From Plantibacter sp050587525 (GTDB lineage Bacteria; Actinomycetota; Actinomycetes; Actinomycetales; Microbacteriaceae), in assembly GCF_050587525.1 (NCBI RefSeq), contig NZ_JBOBFT010000007.1:124001-188000 (forward strand): a stretch of 64,000 nucleotides of DNA, written 5' to 3'. This document shows positions 52,463-60,336 of this stretch, one piece after another; the first letter of the stretch is position 1, and the number at the start of each line of letters is the position of its first letter. A model generated the notes under the pieces. It worked only from the letters and a program-made list of their open reading frames with translations, was not told the DNA's origin and searched no databases. The position numbers and the translations under genes are program-made.

Positions 52463-53824
52463 TTACGAGCCGAGCCGTTCGCGCACGACATCGGCGAGAC
52501 GGTGGGCGAGGCGATCGGCCGTCGGCTGATCGGCGGCCTCGACCATCACCCGGATGAGCGGTTCGGTGCCGCTCGGGCGGAGGAGCACGCGCCCGGCTTC
52601 GCCGAGTTCCGCCTCCGCTTCGCGCACGGCCTCGGCGACGCCCTCGTCGCCGGCGAGACGATCGCGGTCGACGCCGGTGACGTTCACGAGGATCTGCGGG
52701 AAGACCTGCATCACCTCGGCCAACTGCGCGAGCGTCTTGCCCGTGCGGGCCATCTCGCTCACGATGTGGAGACCGGTCAGGATGCCGTCGCCCGTCGTCG
52801 CGAACTCGCTCATGATGACGTGCCCGGACTGCTCGCCGCCGAGCGAGAACCCGTTCTGGTTCATCGACTCGAGGACGTAGCGGTCGCCGACCTTCGTCTG
52901 GATCACGGTGATGCCGTGCTCCTTCATGGCGACGTGGAGACCGAGGTTGCTCATGACGGTCGCGACGAGCGTGTCGTCCTTCAGCTTGCCGCGTTCCTTC
53001 ATGGAGACCGCGAGGATCGCCATGATCTGATCGCCCTCGATGAAGTTGCCCTCAGCGTCGACCGCGAGGCAGCGGTCCGCGTCGCCGTCGTGCGCGATGC
53101 CGACGTCTGCGCCGTGCTCGAGGACGGCCTTCGCCAGGAGGTCGAGGTGCGTCGAACCGACACCGTCGTTGATGTTGATGCCGTTCGGCTCGTTGCCGAT
53201 GACGGTGACCTTCGCTCCTGCGTCCCGGAACGTCTCCGGGGACACGCCTGCAGCGGCGCCGTGGGCGCAGTCGAGGACGACGTGGATGCCGTCGAGGCGG
53301 TGCGGGAGACTGCCGAGCAGGTGCACGACGTAGCGGTCCTCTGCGTCGGCGAACCGGCGGATGCGACCGACGTCAGCGCCGGTGGGCGCCCACTTGGGCT
53401 TGTCGAGGTATTCCTCGATGCGCTGTTCGACCTCGTCGGGGAGCTTCGTGCCGCCACGGGCGAAGATCTTGATCCCGTTGTCGGGAGCTGGATTGTGGGA
53501 TGCCGAGATCATCACGCCGAAGTCGGCGTCGATGTCGGCGATCAGAAACGCGGTCGCCGGGGTCGGGAGGACGCCTGCTTCGAGGACGTCGACGCCGGAG
53601 GACGCGAGGCCGGCCGCGACGGCGGCCGACAAGAACTCGCCGGAGATGCGCGGGTCGCGTGCGAGCACGGCGACGGGGCGCTTCCCGGCGGCGCGGCGGG
53701 CCTCAGCACTTCGGCCCTGCCCAAGCACCACTGCGGTGGCTTGGGCAAGGCCGAGAGCGAGATCCGCCGTCAGGTCGGCGTTCGCGAGGCCGCGAACGCC
53801 GTCAGTACCAAACAGCTGAGGCAT
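52463..53824 (-). CDS. glmM: phosphoglucosamine mutase
   Basis: The enzyme converts glucosamine 6-phosphate to the 1-phosphate, following GlmS on the route to UDP-GlcNAc. The 453-residue protein has the opening LFGTDGVRGLAN, the phosphoserine loop ISASHNP (about 106-112), DGDADRCLAVD metal site and a C-terminal RPSGTEPLIRVMVE. It is 22 bases downstream of rpsI; that order (rplM-rpsI-glmM) is common in Gram-positive bacteria. Confidence 0.97.
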   Translation of the reverse strand: MPQLFGTDGVRGLANADLTADLALGLAQATAVVLGQGRSAEARRAAGKRPVAVLARDPRISGEFLSAAVAAGLASSGVDVLEAGVLPTPATAFLIADIDADFGVMISASHNPAPDNGIKIFARGGTKLPDEVEQRIEEYLDKPKWAPTGADVGRIRRFADAEDRYVVHLLGSLPHRLDGIHVVLDCAHGAAAGVSPETFRDAGAKVTVIGNEPNGININDGVGSTHLDLLAKAVLEHGADVGIAHDGDADRCLAVDAEGNFIEGDQIMAILAVSMKERGKLKDDTLVATVMSNLGLHVAMKEHGITVIQTKVGDRYVLESMNQNGFSLGGEQSGHVIMSEFATTGDGILTGLHIVSEMARTGKTLAQLAEVMQVFPQILVNVTGVDRDRLAGDEGVAEAVREAEAELGEAGRVLLRPSGTEPLIRVMVEAADQPTADRLAHRLADVVRERLGS

Positions 53825-53845
53825 GGAACAGTCGTCCGGGCGCGA

Positions 53846-54331
53846 TTAGCGCTTCGAGAACTGAGGAGCCTTACGAGCCTTCTTGAGACCAGCCTTCTTG
53901 CGCTCCTTGACGCGAGCGTCACGGCTGAGGAAGCCGGCCTTCTTCAGGGTTGCGCGGTTGTTCTCTTCGTCGATCTGGTTGAGCGAACGAGCGATGCCGA
54001 GACGCAGCGCGCCGGCCTGACCCGAGGGGCCGCCACCGGAGATGCGAGCGATGACGTCGTAGCCGCCGGCCAGGTCGAGGACCGTGAACGGGTCGTTGAT
54101 CAGCTGCTGGTGCAGCTTGTTGGGGAAGTAGTCCTCGAGCGTACGGCCGTTGACCGTGATGACGCCGGAGCCGGGGACGAGGCGCACGCGGGCGATGGCC
54201 TGCTTGCGACGGCCCACGGCTGCGCCGGGAACGCTCAGCACCGCGCGAGGCGCGGTGACAGCTGCTTCAGCAGGCGTCTCGGTCGAGTAGCTCTGCGGGG
54301 TTTCTTCGATGGAATCTGCGATCTTCGCCAC
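53846..54331 (-). CDS. rpsI: 30S ribosomal protein S9
   Basis: The 161-residue protein has the usual S9 body (AVGRRKQAIARVRLVPGSGVITVNGRTLEDYFPNKLHQQ) and the strictly typical C-terminus ARKAPQFSKR that reaches the decoding site. The first 35 residues are an Ala/Thr-rich extension common in actinobacteria. Start is GTG 54331, with AGGA upstream. It follows rplM by 31 bases. Confidence 0.98.
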   Translation of the reverse strand: MAKIADSIEETPQSYSTETPAEAAVTAPRAVLSVPGAAVGRRKQAIARVRLVPGSGVITVNGRTLEDYFPNKLHQQLINDPFTVLDLAGGYDVIARISGGGPSGQAGALRLGIARSLNQIDEENNRATLKKAGFLSRDARVKERKKAGLKKARKAPQFSKR

Positions 54332-54362
54332 TGTAGGAATCCTTTAATCTAGTCCGGCGCGC

Positions 54363-54809
54363 TTACTGGGCGACCTGGTCGAAGTTGAACGGCTTGGGCT
54401 GCTGAGCTGCGTGAGGGTGCTCGCTGCCGGTGTAGACCTTGAGCTTCTTGAGCTGGTTGGCGCCGAGGGTGTTCTTCGGCAGCATGCCGCGGATCGCCTT
54501 TTCGACGGCGCGAACCGGGTTCTTCTCGAGGAGTTCGGAGTAGGTCACAGCCGTGAGGCCGCCCGGGTAACCGGAGTGACGGTATGCCTTCTTCTGCTCG
54601 GCCTTGGAGCCGGTCAGTGCCACCTTGTCCGCGTTGACGATGATGACGAAGTCACCCATGTCCATGTGCGGTGCGAAGGTGGGCTTGTGCTTGCCGCGCA
54701 GGAGCGCTGCAGCGTGGCTGGCCAAACGGCCGAGAACCACATCGGTGGCGTCGATGACAACCCAGTCGTGCTGGATTTCACTGGCCTTCGGGGAATAGGT
54801 GCGCGTCAC
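54363..54809 (-). CDS. rplM: 50S ribosomal protein L13
   Basis: The 148-residue protein starts with GTG 54809 (MTRTYSPKASEIQHDWVVIDATD), matching the family. LGRLASHAAALLRGKHKPTFAPHMDMGD and the KNTLGANQLKKLKVY C-terminal region are conserved. The frame open above this lies in the leader. A well-matched promoter is found 132-160 bases upstream, and rpsI follows in the same operon. Confidence 0.97.
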   Translation of the reverse strand: MTRTYSPKASEIQHDWVVIDATDVVLGRLASHAAALLRGKHKPTFAPHMDMGDFVIIVNADKVALTGSKAEQKKAYRHSGYPGGLTAVTYSELLEKNPVRAVEKAIRGMLPKNTLGANQLKKLKVYTGSEHPHAAQQPKPFNFDQVAQ

Positions 54810-54940
54810 AATAGTGCTGCTTTCTGATCGGAGTTGGTTGTCCGTGAATCCCGCTCCGTTGGGTGTTCCGAGGGGAACGCCCGAGGTGGAGGGCTCAACT
54901 TCGGGTACCGCACCGCAGAAGGCGCAGGCACCAACGAGCA

Positions 54941-54969
54941 AGCCTACGCGATAGGTGCCCCACAGTCAA
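54941..54969 (-). promoter_or_regulatory. promoter of rplM-rpsI
   Basis: TTGACT (54964-54969) and TAGGCT (54941-54946) on the minus strand are exactly 17 bases apart, the best sigma-70-type match in the window. The leader of about 125 bases could hold a ribosomal-protein control site; none is recognised. Confidence 0.8.
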
Positions 54970-54983
54970 TCTCGTGTCACAGC

Positions 54984-55904
54984 TCAGAGCGCACGCCTCG
55001 CGCGCGTCTCCGAAGCACGGACGGACAGGAGGCCCGGCTCCGGGTACCCGACCTCGGTCATCGTGAGCCCACGGGCAGGCATCACCTTGAAGTCCGTGGT
55101 CCGCGATCCGCCGTCGCGCAGGTGGGCGAGGTAGGACTCGTCGACCTTGCCCTCCGCGACCGCGACGCACGCGCCCACGAGCGAGCGGACCATGCTGTGA
55201 CAGAACGCGTCTGCCTGGAGCGATGCGACGAGGACCCCGCGTTCATCGCGTCCCCAGACGAACCGTTCGAGCGTCCGGATCGTGGTCGCACCCGGCCGAG
55301 GCTTGCAGTACGCGGCGAAGTCGTGGAGCCCGACGAGCTGGGCCGCCGCGTCGTTCAGCCGGTCGGGGTCGAGCGTGGTCGAGACCCAGGTCGTGAACCG
55401 CCGCTGCGCGGGGTCCTTCGCCGAGACCTCGTCGGCAAGCCGGTAACGGTACCGCCGCCAGACGGCGGAGAAGCGCGCGTCGAATCCGTCCGGCGACGGC
55501 GTCGCGCGATGCACGACGACATCGCGGTACATGCCGAGGTAGCCGTTGATGCGACGAGCCAGCATCTCCCCCACCGACTCCTTGAAGTCCGTGACGGGCA
55601 CGCCCTCTCCCTCGACCAGACGGCGCTCGTGCCGGCGGGCGAGCTTCACGAGCTGCTCGTCGGTGAGGTCGATGTGTGCCACCTGGCCTTCGGCGTGCAC
55701 GCCGGCATCGGTCCGCCCCGCGACCACGAGCCGCGGAGGCTCCCCCGTTCGGCTCAGCATGCGCGCGAACGCCTCCTCGAGGACGCCCTGCACGGTCCGC
55801 AGGCCGGGCTGGATGGCCCACCCCGCGAAGTCCGTGCCGTCGTACGCGAGGTCGAGCGTGAAACGATGCGTGCCGGAATGGATCGGAATCGGCTCAGTAC
55901 TCAC
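54984..55904 (-). CDS. truA: tRNA pseudouridine synthase TruA
   Basis: The enzyme modifies U38-40 of tRNA anticodon arms. The 306-residue protein has the catalytic aspartate in VVAGRTDAGVHAEGQVAH, an early TLDLAYDGTDFAGWAIQPGLRTVQG block and FCHSMVRSLVGACVAVAEGK. Start is GTG 55904, which overlaps the end of the GNAT gene by 11 bases, so the two are probably translated in succession. Confidence 0.96.
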   Translation of the reverse strand: MSTEPIPIHSGTHRFTLDLAYDGTDFAGWAIQPGLRTVQGVLEEAFARMLSRTGEPPRLVVAGRTDAGVHAEGQVAHIDLTDEQLVKLARRHERRLVEGEGVPVTDFKESVGEMLARRINGYLGMYRDVVVHRATPSPDGFDARFSAVWRRYRYRLADEVSAKDPAQRRFTTWVSTTLDPDRLNDAAAQLVGLHDFAAYCKPRPGATTIRTLERFVWGRDERGVLVASLQADAFCHSMVRSLVGACVAVAEGKVDESYLAHLRDGGSRTTDFKVMPARGLTMTEVGYPEPGLLSVRASETRARRAL

Positions 55905-56925
55905 GGACGAAGGAGACTTCCCGGTGCGTCGCCTGGAATCCGATGCGCTCGTACAGGCCGAGCGCTCCCGTGGGGCTCTCCGTGTCGACCTCGAGCGTGG
56001 CGCGCTCGTACCCGGCGGCCTGCTGACGACGCAGCGCCTCGGACAGCATCACCGGCGCGAGCCGTTTGCCGCGAGCCGACCGGACGATTCCGACGAGCGC
56101 GATGTAGCCGCCCGAGAAGCCCTGGGCGGCCCAGTCCTCCTCATCGACCTCGGTCAGCACGAACCCGACGACCTCGTCCGACTCGTCGACGGCGATGACC
56201 GACAGATCGTTGCGGAAGCGGGGCCCGCCGACGAACTGCTCCCACTGCGTGCTGGGCGTCGCGAGACTCCCCCAGTGATCACGGAACGAGTCGTTGCGGG
56301 CGAGCCTCGTGCGGTCGGAGTACTCGGGCGAGTAGCCGATGACGCGGATGCCCTCCGGCAGGGGAAGTTCGGGGATCGCATCCGCGAGCACCCGCTCCAT
56401 CATCGTGAAGTACCGCGCAGCGCTGAAACCCGCGCGTTCGAAGAGCCGAACGGCCGCAGTGTTGCGCTCCTGCGCGTAGGACATCGACCAGCCGGGCAGA
56501 TCCACGTCGAACGAGGCGAGCTGCTGCAGCGAACGGGCTTCCTCCCACGCCAGCAGGACCCGTCCGATGCCGCGCCCGCGCCATGCCGGGTGGACTCCCC
56601 CGCCGAGGTGGGACTGGATGCGCGTCGTGTGGTCGGGGTGCAGCGAGACCTCTCCGTGCGCGATCAGGACGCCGTCGGCCGCGAAGCCGAGCATGCTGTC
56701 CACCGCCATGTCGATGGCGGGGTTGTCGAACTCGTCCGCGACGTCTTCTCGGCTCGGGATCTGCTCCGGATGATCGATGGCGGACATCGCACGGTGGAGA
56801 GCGAGCAGCGCATCGATGTCCGCGACCGTCGCCGGACGCCATTCCGCGACGTCCGGATGGGTCGGCGGCGTCACTTCCGCGGGTGCCGGGACGCGCTCGT
56901 GCAGGGTGCCGATGTGCTCACTCAT
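55894..56925 (-). CDS. double-GNAT acetyltransferase, mycothiol-synthase-like
   Basis: The 343-residue protein contains two GNAT folds: residues about 28-170 (with WRGRGIGRVLLAWEEARSL and NTAAVRLFERAGF) and about 195-343 (with RSARGKRLAPVMLSEALRRQQ and GALGLYERIGF). This tandem plan is that of MshD mycothiol synthase and relatives, but closer assignment is not possible from sequence alone. TAGGCT is six bases before ATG 56925 (leaderless-type), although GGAAG also overlaps this gap. Confidence 0.8.
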   Translation of the reverse strand: MSEHIGTLHERVPAPAEVTPPTHPDVAEWRPATVADIDALLALHRAMSAIDHPEQIPSREDVADEFDNPAIDMAVDSMLGFAADGVLIAHGEVSLHPDHTTRIQSHLGGGVHPAWRGRGIGRVLLAWEEARSLQQLASFDVDLPGWSMSYAQERNTAAVRLFERAGFSAARYFTMMERVLADAIPELPLPEGIRVIGYSPEYSDRTRLARNDSFRDHWGSLATPSTQWEQFVGGPRFRNDLSVIAVDESDEVVGFVLTEVDEEDWAAQGFSGGYIALVGIVRSARGKRLAPVMLSEALRRQQAAGYERATLEVDTESPTGALGLYERIGFQATHREVSFVREY

Positions 56926-56931
56926 GCTTCC

Positions 56932-56937
56932 AGCCTA
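56932..56937 (-). promoter_or_regulatory. -10 element of a leaderless-type promoter (GNAT-truA)
   Basis: TAGGCT on the minus strand ends six bases before ATG 56925, the same arrangement as at guaB3 and the sseB-like gene. Confidence 0.4.
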
Positions 56938-56998
56938 GGCCACCGGCCGCGCAGGATCCTGGGCAGGATACAGCGGAGGAGACGGTCCTCTGTGCACG

Positions 56999-57035
56999 AC
57001 GAAGCCCCGCCGTCCAGTGGACGACGGGGCTTCGT
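56999..57035 (-). terminator. hairpin terminator of the rpoA-rplQ transcript
   Basis: ACGAAGCCCCG-C-CGTCC pairs with GGACG-A-CGGGGCTTCGT around a three-base loop, 18 bases after the rplQ stop. Confidence 0.8.
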
Positions 57036-57052
57036 GCGGGTGGTGCTGAGTG

Positions 57053-57604
57053 CTACTTGGCTTCTGCTTCCGCAGCTTCCGGCGCCTCGTCTGCAGCGTC
57101 GACCGCGGCAGCATCGGTGTCGGTCGCCTCGACTGCCGCAGCAGCCTCGGTTTCGGCCTCAGCCTCGACGGGAGCTTCGGCAACGGGCTCCTCGACGGGA
57201 GCAGCGTGCTTCGCAGCAGCCTTGGCCGGCTTGGCCTTCGGCGTGACGGGCTCGAGAACGAGCTCGATCACTGCCATCGGCGCGTTGTCGCCCTTGCGGT
57301 AACCGGTCTTGATGATGCGCGTGTAGCCGCCCTGACGGTCGGCGACGAGGGGCGCGATCTCCGTGAAGAGCTCGTGCACGACGCTCTTGTCGGTGATGGT
57401 CGCAAGCACCCGACGACGAGCGTGCAGGTCGCCACGCTTCGCGAAGGTGATCAGACGCTCAGCCAGCGGGCGGAGGCGCTTGGCCTTCGTCTCGGTGGTC
57501 TGGATGCGCTTGTGCGTGAACAGCGCGGCCGCCAGGTTGGCGAGCAGCAGACGCTCGTGGGCTGGGCCGCCTCCGAGGCGGGGTCCCTTGGTGGGAGTAG
57601 GCAT
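57053..57604 (-). CDS. rplQ: 50S ribosomal protein L17
   Basis: The first 125 residues are a normal L17 (MPTPTKGPRLGGGPAHERLLLANLAAALF, RRRVLATITD, GGYTRIIKTGYRKGDNAPMAVIELV). About 60 more residues, rich in Ala and Glu (EAPVEAEAETEAAAA), form an acidic extension seen in some actinobacterial L17 proteins. GAAGAGAG lies before the ATG. It follows rpoA by 50 bases and ends at a strong hairpin. Confidence 0.97.
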   Translation of the reverse strand: MPTPTKGPRLGGGPAHERLLLANLAAALFTHKRIQTTETKAKRLRPLAERLITFAKRGDLHARRRVLATITDKSVVHELFTEIAPLVADRQGGYTRIIKTGYRKGDNAPMAVIELVLEPVTPKAKPAKAAAKHAAPVEEPVAEAPVEAEAETEAAAAVEATDTDAAAVDAADEAPEAAEAEAK

Positions 57605-57654
57605 TGTTGTCTCTCTTCAGGTTGGAAGTCGTCAGTGTGGAACGCGGAACTGGA

Positions 57655-58644
57655 TCAGACGGTTTCGTCGTCGTAGCCGCTGTAGAAGTGGGCGCCGTCG
57701 AACCCGGGAACCGAGTCCTTGAGCGAGAGTCCCATTTCGGTCAGCTTGTCGCGAACCTCATCCACCGACTTCTGGCCGAAGTTGCGGATGTTCATGAGCT
57801 GCGTCTCCGAGAGGGCGACGAGCTCACTGACGTTGTTGATGCCCTCGCGCTTCAGGCAGTTGTAGGAGCGCACGGACAGGTCGAGGTCCTCGATGGGGAT
57901 CGAGAGCTCGCCGGGCAGGACTGCGTCGACCGGTGCGGGACCGATCTCGATGCCCTCAGCCGCGGTGTTCAGCTCGCGAGCCAGGCCGAACAGCTCGGTG
58001 AGCGTCCGTCCGGCGGATGCGATCGCGTCGCGCGGGGTGATGGCCGGCTTCGATTCCACGTCGACGACGAGGCGGTCGAAGTCCGTACGCTCACCGGCAC
58101 GCGTGGCTTCCACGCGGTAGGTGACCTTGAGGACCGGCGAGTAGATCGAGTCGATCGGGATCTGACCGGCTTCGCTGAACTCGTTGCGGTTCTGCGTTGC
58201 CGAGACGTAACCGCGGCCGCGCTCGATCGTGAGCTCCAGCTCGAACTTCGCCTTGTCGTTGAGCGTGGCGATGACGAGCTCGGGGTTGTGCACCTCGACA
58301 CCGGCCGGAGCCGAGATGTCCGCAGCCGTGACCTGGCCGGAGCCGGTCTTGCGCAGGTACGCCGTGATCGGCTCGTCGTGCTCGCTGGAGACGACGAGTC
58401 CCTTGATGTTCAGGATGATCTCGGTGACGTCTTCCTTCACACCGGGGATCGTGCTGAACTCGTGCAGCACGCCGTCGATGCGGATGCTGGTGACCGCTGC
58501 GCCCGGGATCGAGGAGAGCAGGGTGCGGCGGAGCGAGTTCCCGAGGGTGTATCCGAAGCCGGGTTCGAGCGGCTCGATGATGAACCGGCTGCGGAACTCC
58601 GAGATGTTTTCTTCGGTGAGCGTGGGACGCTGTGCAATCAGCAC
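57655..58644 (-). CDS. rpoA: DNA-directed RNA polymerase subunit alpha
   Basis: The 329-residue subunit assembles the polymerase core and contacts activators. The N-terminal domain holds FIIEPLEPGFGYTLGNSLRRTLLSSIPGAAV (22-52); the C-terminal domain holds LSVRSYNCLKREGINNVSELV and NFGQKSVDEVRDKL. GTG 58644 is the start, seven bases after AAGGA. An inverted repeat (58663-58684) lies in the leader. Confidence 0.98.
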   Translation of the reverse strand: MLIAQRPTLTEENISEFRSRFIIEPLEPGFGYTLGNSLRRTLLSSIPGAAVTSIRIDGVLHEFSTIPGVKEDVTEIILNIKGLVVSSEHDEPITAYLRKTGSGQVTAADISAPAGVEVHNPELVIATLNDKAKFELELTIERGRGYVSATQNRNEFSEAGQIPIDSIYSPVLKVTYRVEATRAGERTDFDRLVVDVESKPAITPRDAIASAGRTLTELFGLARELNTAAEGIEIGPAPVDAVLPGELSIPIEDLDLSVRSYNCLKREGINNVSELVALSETQLMNIRNFGQKSVDEVRDKLTEMGLSLKDSVPGFDGAHFYSGYDDETV

Positions 58645-58662
58645 TATTGGTTCCTTTCGGCT

Positions 58663-58684
58663 AAGTGTCCGCTATATGACACTT
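58663..58684. promoter_or_regulatory. inverted repeat in the rpsK-rpoA gap
   Basis: AAGTGTC-N8-GACACTT, with a TATA-rich centre (CGCTATAT), is a perfect 7-bp inverted repeat 19 bases upstream of rpoA. It may be a protein site or a local promoter element. Confidence 0.4.
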
Positions 58685-58770
58685 GCGATGTCGAGGTATT
58701 GAGTTGTGTCCGCTGGGCCGCGACCTGGCCCCGTCGAATGGACGGGGCCAGATCGCGGATCACCGAAGGA

Positions 58771-59169
58771 TCAGACGCGGCGACGCTTGGGCGGACGGCA
58801 ACCGTTGTGAGCCTGGGGCGTCACATCGTTGATCGAACCGACCTCGAGGCCAGCGGCCTGAAGCGAACGGATTGCGGTCTCGCGGCCGGAGCCGGGTCCC
58901 TTGACGAACACGTCAACCTTCTTCATGCCGTGCTCCTGCGCCTGACGCGCGGCCGACTCGGCTGCGAGCTGTGCGGCGAACGGGGTCGACTTGCGCGAAC
59001 CCTTGAAGCCGACGCCACCGGACGAAGCCCAGCTGATGACCGCACCAGTGGTGTCGGTGATCGAGACGATCGTGTTGTTGAACGTCGACTTGATGTGGGC
59101 CTGGCCCACGGCGATGTTCTTCTTTTCCTTCTTGCGCGGCTTCCGAACAGCCGTCTTTGGTGCTGCCAT
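58771..59169 (-). CDS. rpsK: 30S ribosomal protein S11
   Basis: The 132-residue protein has the basic start (AAPKTAVRKPRKKEKKNIA), HIKSTFNNTIVSITDTTG, and the C-terminal NDVTPQAHNGCRPPKRRRV typical of S11. AGGAG precedes the ATG. It lies 42 bases after rpsM. rpsD, which often follows rpsK, is not found here; rpoA follows directly. Confidence 0.98.
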   Translation of the reverse strand: MAAPKTAVRKPRKKEKKNIAVGQAHIKSTFNNTIVSITDTTGAVISWASSGGVGFKGSRKSTPFAAQLAAESAARQAQEHGMKKVDVFVKGPGSGRETAIRSLQAAGLEVGSINDVTPQAHNGCRPPKRRRV

Positions 59170-59211
59170 GATTTCTCCTGAATCCTTGAGGCGAGGCGAC
59201 TAGGTCGAGAC

Positions 59212-59586
59212 CTAGCGGGCCTTCTTCTTGCCGGCTACGGTGCGCTTCGGGCCCTTGCGGGTACGAGCGTTGGTCTTGGTGCGCTGACCGCGTACCGGCA
59301 GGCCACGGCGGTGACGGATGCCCTGGTACGAACCGATCTCGACCTTGCGGCGGATGTCGGCTGCAACCTCACGGCGGAGGTCACCTTCAACCTTGTAGTT
59401 GCCTTCGATGTAGTCGCGAAGTGCAAGCAACTGGTCGTCGGTGAGGTCCTTCACGCGGATGTCTCCGCTGATGGAGGTGTCGGCGAGGGTCTTGAGGGCC
59501 CTCGTGCGTCCAACACCGTAGATGTACGTCAGTGCAACTTCCACGCGCTTGTCGCGTGGGATGTCTACGCCGGCGAGACGTGCCAT
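59212..59586 (-). CDS. rpsM: 30S ribosomal protein S13
   Basis: The 124-residue protein has ARLAGVDIPRDKRVEVALTYIYGVGRTRA at the start, GSYQGIRHRRGLPVRGQRTKTNARTRKG in the middle and a basic tail. AGGAG lies before the ATG. It follows rpmJ by 149 bases in the conserved operon order. Confidence 0.98.
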   Translation of the reverse strand: MARLAGVDIPRDKRVEVALTYIYGVGRTRALKTLADTSISGDIRVKDLTDDQLLALRDYIEGNYKVEGDLRREVAADIRRKVEIGSYQGIRHRRGLPVRGQRTKTNARTRKGPKRTVAGKKKAR

Positions 59587-59735
59587 GGTGGCTTCTCCTA
59601 GGAGTGTGTGGAGGTGTGGAGCACTTCCGGTGCCCGGGCCTCCTGCCCGAGGTGTCCCGTTGCGCGCCCTACGGTGCGCAACGATCTGGAAGTGCCGTTG
59701 TGGTGTTCAGTGGTGCGGTGACGCAGGTGCTGCGA

Positions 59736-59849
59736 TTAGCCCTGGCGCTGCTTGTGGCGCGGGTTCTCGCAGATCACCATGACGCGTCCGTTGCGACGGA
59801 TGACCTTGCACTTGTCGCAGATCTTCTTGACGCTGGGCTTGACCTTCAT
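59736..59849 (-). CDS. rpmJ: 50S ribosomal protein L36
   Basis: A 37-residue protein (MKVKPSVKKICDKCKVIRRN to RHKQRQG) encoded between infA and rpsM. It carries the zinc ribbon Cys11-x2-Cys14, Cys27 and His32 of the zinc-binding (C+) form of L36. GAGAGAAC lies before the ATG. Its place between infA and rpsM is the normal order. Confidence 0.95.
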   Translation of the reverse strand: MKVKPSVKKICDKCKVIRRNGRVMVICENPRHKQRQG

Positions 59850-59928
59850 AGTTCTCTCTTTTCGCTGTCGTCGTGCCTGACGCCCACGACCTGGGTCGTG
59901 GCGGCATGGCCGTTACTTACAGCACGCC

Positions 59929-60150
59929 CTACTTGTAGCGGTAAACGATCCGACCACGGGTCAGGTCGTAGGGGGTCAGTTCCACGATCACGCGGTCCTC
60001 CGGGAGGATGCGGATGTAGTGCTGACGCATTTTGCCCGAAATGTGGGCAAGTACCTTGTGGCCGTTGGTCAACTCAACACGAAACATCGCGTTGGGCAGA
60101 GCCTCTACCACTTGGCCCTCGATCTCGATGACGCCGTCTTTCTTGGCCAT
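59929..60150 (-). CDS. infA: translation initiation factor IF-1
   Basis: The 73-residue OB-fold protein (MAKKDGVIEIEGQVVEALPN to RGRIVYRYK) binds the A site during initiation and is almost fixed in length. The start at ATG 60150 gives the usual N-terminus; the frame is open further up, but not conserved. It leads rpmJ-rpsM-rpsK and has its own promoter about 100 bases upstream. Confidence 0.98.
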   Translation of the reverse strand: MAKKDGVIEIEGQVVEALPNAMFRVELTNGHKVLAHISGKMRQHYIRILPEDRVIVELTPYDLTRGRIVYRYK

Positions 60151-60248
60151 AGCCTCACTGTCGCTAAAGATTGGTTGTACTGGTCGTGCGGATGGATTGC
60201 GGTGCGAAGATCGGCAGCCTGAAGGCATGCAGAAAGCACCAAAGGTCA

Positions 60249-60278
60249 ATCTTATGCTATGTTTCCGCGTTCCGCCAA
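60249..60278 (-). promoter_or_regulatory. promoter of the infA ribosomal operon
   Basis: TTGGCG (60273-60278) and TAAGAT (60249-60254) on the minus strand are 18 bases apart, about 100 bases upstream of infA. The spacer is A/T-rich near the -10, and the pair separates infA from the PabC-like gene. Confidence 0.6.
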
Positions 60279-60336
60279 CTCGGGGCGCGTCGGATCCGCG
60301 ACACGCCGACGCAGGTCCTGGCGTCGTGTCGGCCGC

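Noticed and set aside
54810..54940. A known ribosomal-protein L13 leader structure
   Set aside because: No stable conserved fold could be recognised by eye in this leader, so no RNA feature is called.
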